A stretch of DNA of 9,076 nucleotides from Acidobacteriota bacterium (GTDB lineage Bacteria; Acidobacteriota; Terriglobia; UBA7540). The stretch lies in the NCBI GenBank assembly GCA_003165615.1, contig PLWR01000352.1, positions 1 to 9,076 on the forward strand. The letters are read 5' to 3'. Every line of letters starts with the position of its first letter. Position 1 is the first letter of the stretch. This document shows, one piece after another, positions 7,081-9,076 of this stretch. The position numbers and the translations under genes were made by a program. The notes beneath the pieces are model-generated. The model had not been told where the DNA came from, ran no database searches, and was given only the letters and a program-made list of their open reading frames with translations.

Positions 7081-8058
7081 TTAAATCCCCATGGCAATGC
7101 AGATTGCGGCGGCATCGCCGATACTCTCACCCAGTTCAGCGGGGACCACCTGGCAGGTTTGCGCCGGCAATTCCAGCGCCTCACGTTTGATGACACGGCG
7201 CGCAGGTTCAAGCAGCAAATCGCCCAGGCGCATGGCCAGGCCGCCGATCACGATGCGGTCGGGATTCAGCAGGTCGACGAGGATTGCCAATACTTCTCCC
7301 AGCTTTTCGCCCGTGGTTTCCAGAACTTCCAGGGCGACTTTATCCCCGCGCTTGGCTGCCGTGCCGATATCCTTCGCGGTGATCGCGTTCCCGGATCGAT
7401 ACAGCTTTGCCAGAAGGGTGGGACGTCTCTTCTTGAGCGCCGCGGCCACCGCCTGCTGCGCCACCTGGGCCATGCCACCACCGCTTGCCCAGCCTTCCGC
7501 CGAACCTTTTTTGTTGTGCCCGATGGGGCCCGTCTTGGTCAGGCGCAGGTGGCCCACTTCACCTGCGAGGTCGTTCGAGCCGCGATAAAGCCGGCCGTCG
7601 GTAATGACGCCGGCGCCCAGGCCCGTGCCCATGGTGAGGAACACCATGTTGGTGCTGCCTTTGCCGGCGCCGAATCGATGTTCGGCAACGGCACCCGCAT
7701 TCGCATCATTTTCGATCAGACATTCCGCTTTGAATTCGGTTTCCAGGATGGCCTTGATGGGAACGTCATCCCAGGTGGAGAGATTGGGCGGCCGCTGGAT
7801 GATCCCCTGTACGCGGTCCAGCGGGCCTCCACAACTAACGCCCAGCCGCGCGATGGCGCTGGCATCAACGCCTTTTTCCGCCAGCATCTCGCGAATTCCT
7901 GACTTGATCAATTCCAGAGCCCTCTCCGGCCCCTGGGCGGGGCGGGTGGCGAACTCCTTGCGCGCGATGACTTCGGGCGGGGTTGAGGAAAGTAGAACGG
8001 CGGTCTTGGTGCCGCCAATATCAATTCCGACCAGCAACTTGTTGTCAGTTGTATTCAC
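7081..8058 (-). CDS. ROK-family sugar kinase-like protein lacking the cysteine zinc site
   Basis: 325 residues. ROK proteins are ATP-dependent sugar kinases (glucokinase-like) or sugar-sensing repressors. No helix-turn-helix precedes the domain here, so a kinase is more likely. Visible motifs are the phosphate loop DIGGTKT (13-19), catalytic Asp D118 in ENDANAG, MGTGLGAG (143-150), and GEVGH (166-170) with the conserved sugar-contacting His. Where typical ROK proteins have CxCGxxGCxE, this one has IGHNKKGSAE (179-188): all three cysteines are gone while Gly185 and Glu188 stay. The C-terminal LNPDRIVIGG segment is normal. The start is GTG, supported by AGGAGA upstream. The gene ends 5 bp from the stop of the convergent MBL gene. 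Family is certain; sugar substrate is not. Confidence 0.92.
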   Translation of the reverse strand: MNTTDNKLLVGIDIGGTKTAVLLSSTPPEVIARKEFATRPAQGPERALELIKSGIREMLAEKGVDASAIARLGVSCGGPLDRVQGIIQRPPNLSTWDDVPIKAILETEFKAECLIENDANAGAVAEHRFGAGKGSTNMVFLTMGTGLGAGVITDGRLYRGSNDLAGEVGHLRLTKTGPIGHNKKGSAEGWASGGGMAQVAQQAVAAALKKRRPTLLAKLYRSGNAITAKDIGTAAKRGDKVALEVLETTGEKLGEVLAILVDLLNPDRIVIGGLAMRLGDLLLEPARRVIKREALELPAQTCQVVPAELGESIGDAAAICIAMGI

Positions 8059-8064
8059 GGGCAG

Positions 8065-8070
8065 TCTCCT
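8065..8070 (-). promoter_or_regulatory. Strong ribosome binding site for the ROK gene
   Basis: Read on the minus strand this is AGGAGA, with six bases before the GTG at 8058-8056. It fixes the GTG as the start codon and suggests efficient translation. Confidence 0.7.
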
Positions 8071-8094
8071 GTTCAGAGCGGTTCAGTCGAAGTG

Positions 8095-8100
8095 ATTTTA
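8095..8100 (-). promoter_or_regulatory. Possible -10 box for the ROK gene
   Basis: On the minus strand TAAAAT matches the -10 consensus at five of six positions and lies about 36 bases before the GTG start. No good -35 box is seen 16-18 bases further upstream, so this is tentative. The gene may instead be read through from the upstream trpB2-like gene. Confidence 0.25.
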
Positions 8101-8124
8101 CGTTCCAATCCACGGGCAAATCCT

Positions 8125-8174
8125 CAGATTCCACAGATCCCCTTGCCGAGCCTTTATCTTCTCTGTGAAATCTG
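8125..8174. repeat. Inverted repeat between trpB2-like and ROK genes
   Basis: CAGATTCCACAGA (8125-8137) and TCTGTGAAATCTG (8162-8174) are inverted copies at 12 of 13 positions with a 24-base loop. There is no T tract on either side, so a standard terminator is not supported. The right arm is followed by CGTCATTGGCGGATCA, which contains the stop codon of the trpB2-like gene. The wording resembles another dispersed intergenic repeat (CTGTGAAATCTG type) seen in many bacterial genomes, from memory. Confidence 0.6.
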
Positions 8175-8187
8175 CGTCATTGGCGGA

Positions 8188-9076
8188 TCAGGAAACTTTG
8201 GGGAGGTGCGCCAGCGCCTCGTGAATTTTCGCTTCCGGATATTCGTAATCGGAAAGTTCGCCGGCAAAATACTTCTCGTACGCGGCCATATCAAAGTGAC
8301 CGTGCCCGCTGAGGTTGAAGAGGATGGTTTTTTCTTTACCCTCTTCCTTTGCTTTCAGCGCTTCGTCGACCACGCAGCAGATGGCATGGGAAGTTTCCGG
8401 CGCCACGATGAGGCCCTCAGCACGCGCGAACGCGAGCGCGGCTTCAAAGCATTTCAATTGGGGATAGCTCACTGCCTCCACGATACCCGCCCGGTGGAGA
8501 AGGCTTACCAGCGGCGACATCCCGTGGTAGCGCAGGCCGCCCGCATGGATGCCGGGCGGGATGAAGTCGTGCCCCAGGGTGTCCATTTTGAGTAGGGGAG
8601 TCATGCCGCTCTTATCGCCGAAGTCGTAAGCGTAAATGCCCTTGGTCATGGTGGGACAAGCGGCGGGCTCGACGGCGACCAGGCGGATATTCTTGCCCGC
8701 GGCCTTCTCCGGCACATAGGGGAATGCCAGCCCGGCGAAATTGCTCCCGCCACCGCAACAGCCGATGACGATGTCGGGCGAAGCTCCGGCGAGTTTCATT
8801 TGTGCAATGGCTTCCTGCCCGATCACGGTTTGGTGCAGCAGGACGTGATTCAGCACGCTGCCCAGCGAATAGTTGGTGTCCTGATGAGTGGCGGCGTCTT
8901 CCACCGCTTCGCTGATGGCGATTCCGAGACTGCCCGGGGTCTCGGGGTCTTCGGCAAGAATCTTGCGCCCGGCTTGCGTCAGGTCACTGGGGGAAGGAAC
9001 GCATTTTGCGCCCCAGCATTCCATCATGGTGCGACGGTGCGGCTTCTGGTAGAAGCTGCACTTCACCATGTAGACC
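8188..9076 (-). CDS. trpB: TrpB2-type tryptophan synthase beta chain (partial, cut by window edge)
   Basis: The C-terminal 296 codons or so of a PLP enzyme that makes tryptophan from indole and serine. The frame stays open to the last base, reading [24 protein letters not shown] at the edge, so the Met at 9069 is internal. Features of the long TrpB2 form are [14 protein letters not shown], the PLP phosphate loop GGGSN (8740-8754), [24 protein letters not shown], and the C-terminal NLSGHGHFD. TrpB2 is usually about 450 residues, so roughly 150 N-terminal residues, including the PLP lysine, lie outside. TrpB2 often occurs apart from trpA and may act as an indole-salvage enzyme. No trpA is visible here. 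The stop codon (TGA) lies at the end of an inverted-repeat region shared with the gap before the ROK gene. Confidence 0.93.
   Translation of the reverse strand, partial: VYMVKCSFYQKPHRRTMMECWGAKCVPSPSDLTQAGRKILAEDPETPGSLGIAISEAVEDAATHQDTNYSLGSVLNHVLLHQTVIGQEAIAQMKLAGASPDIVIGCCGGGSNFAGLAFPYVPEKAAGKNIRLVAVEPAACPTMTKGIYAYDFGDKSGMTPLLKMDTLGHDFIPPGIHAGGLRYHGMSPLVSLLHRAGIVEAVSYPQLKCFEAALAFARAEGLIVAPETSHAICCVVDEALKAKEEGKEKTILFNLSGHGHFDMAAYEKYFAGELSDYEYPEAKIHEALAHLPKVS

Noticed and set aside
6871..7902. Long plus-strand open frame of 343 codons opposite the ROK gene
   Set aside because: It lies antisense to a clear ROK gene and its translation resembles no family. It is a by-product of GC-rich codon use.
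8092..8595. Plus-strand open frame overlapping the end of trpB2 and the repeat region
   Set aside because: It is antisense to the TrpB2 coding sequence and its translation has no recognisable domain.

Overview
The window looks like a chromosomal segment of a soil-type Acidobacteriota. This is inferred from four things: a winged-helix/TolB-like/TPR protein of a type abundant in that phylum; a secreted beta-propeller/amidohydrolase fusion; a dispersed intergenic repeat beginning GTCATCCTAAGCGCAGCGAAGG, typical of acidobacterial genomes from memory; and moderately high GC content. No rRNA, tRNA, CRISPR array, insertion sequence or phage gene was seen.

Layout. Positions 96-1913 (+) encode a cytosolic transcriptional regulator: an OmpR/PhoB-type winged helix, then a TolB/FlgO-like domain, then TPRs. 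It is followed by a strong hairpin and a gene-free stretch (1914-2252) holding a possible promoter and a half copy of the dispersed repeat. Positions 2253-5297 (+) encode a large exported protein with about ten PD40 propeller motifs and a C-terminal metal-dependent amidohydrolase domain. A short gap with a possible promoter leads to archease (5425-5841, +), the activator of the RtcB RNA ligase; rtcB itself is not in the window. A complete copy of the dispersed repeat (5882-6007) separates archease from a membrane-anchored metallo-beta-lactamase-fold protein (6014-7075, +) whose HxHxDH motif is degraded to SxAxDH.

The right third is on the minus strand. A ROK-family sugar kinase-like protein (7081-8058) lacks the usual cysteine zinc site and converges on the MBL gene with only 5 bp between stop codons. 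Upstream of it, across a 129-bp gap with a 13-bp imperfect inverted repeat, is the C-terminal two thirds of a TrpB2-type tryptophan synthase beta chain (8188-9076), cut by the window edge.

The genes do not form an obvious single pathway. They look like a mosaic of short transcription units: regulator, exported hydrolase, archease with MBL protein, and trpB2 with ROK kinase on the other strand. I see no convincing new multi-gene system. The most unusual items are the altered metal site of the MBL protein, the repeat that would be translated as its N-terminus under the longest gene model, the half copy of the same repeat in the leader of the propeller-amidohydrolase, and the cysteine-free ROK protein.
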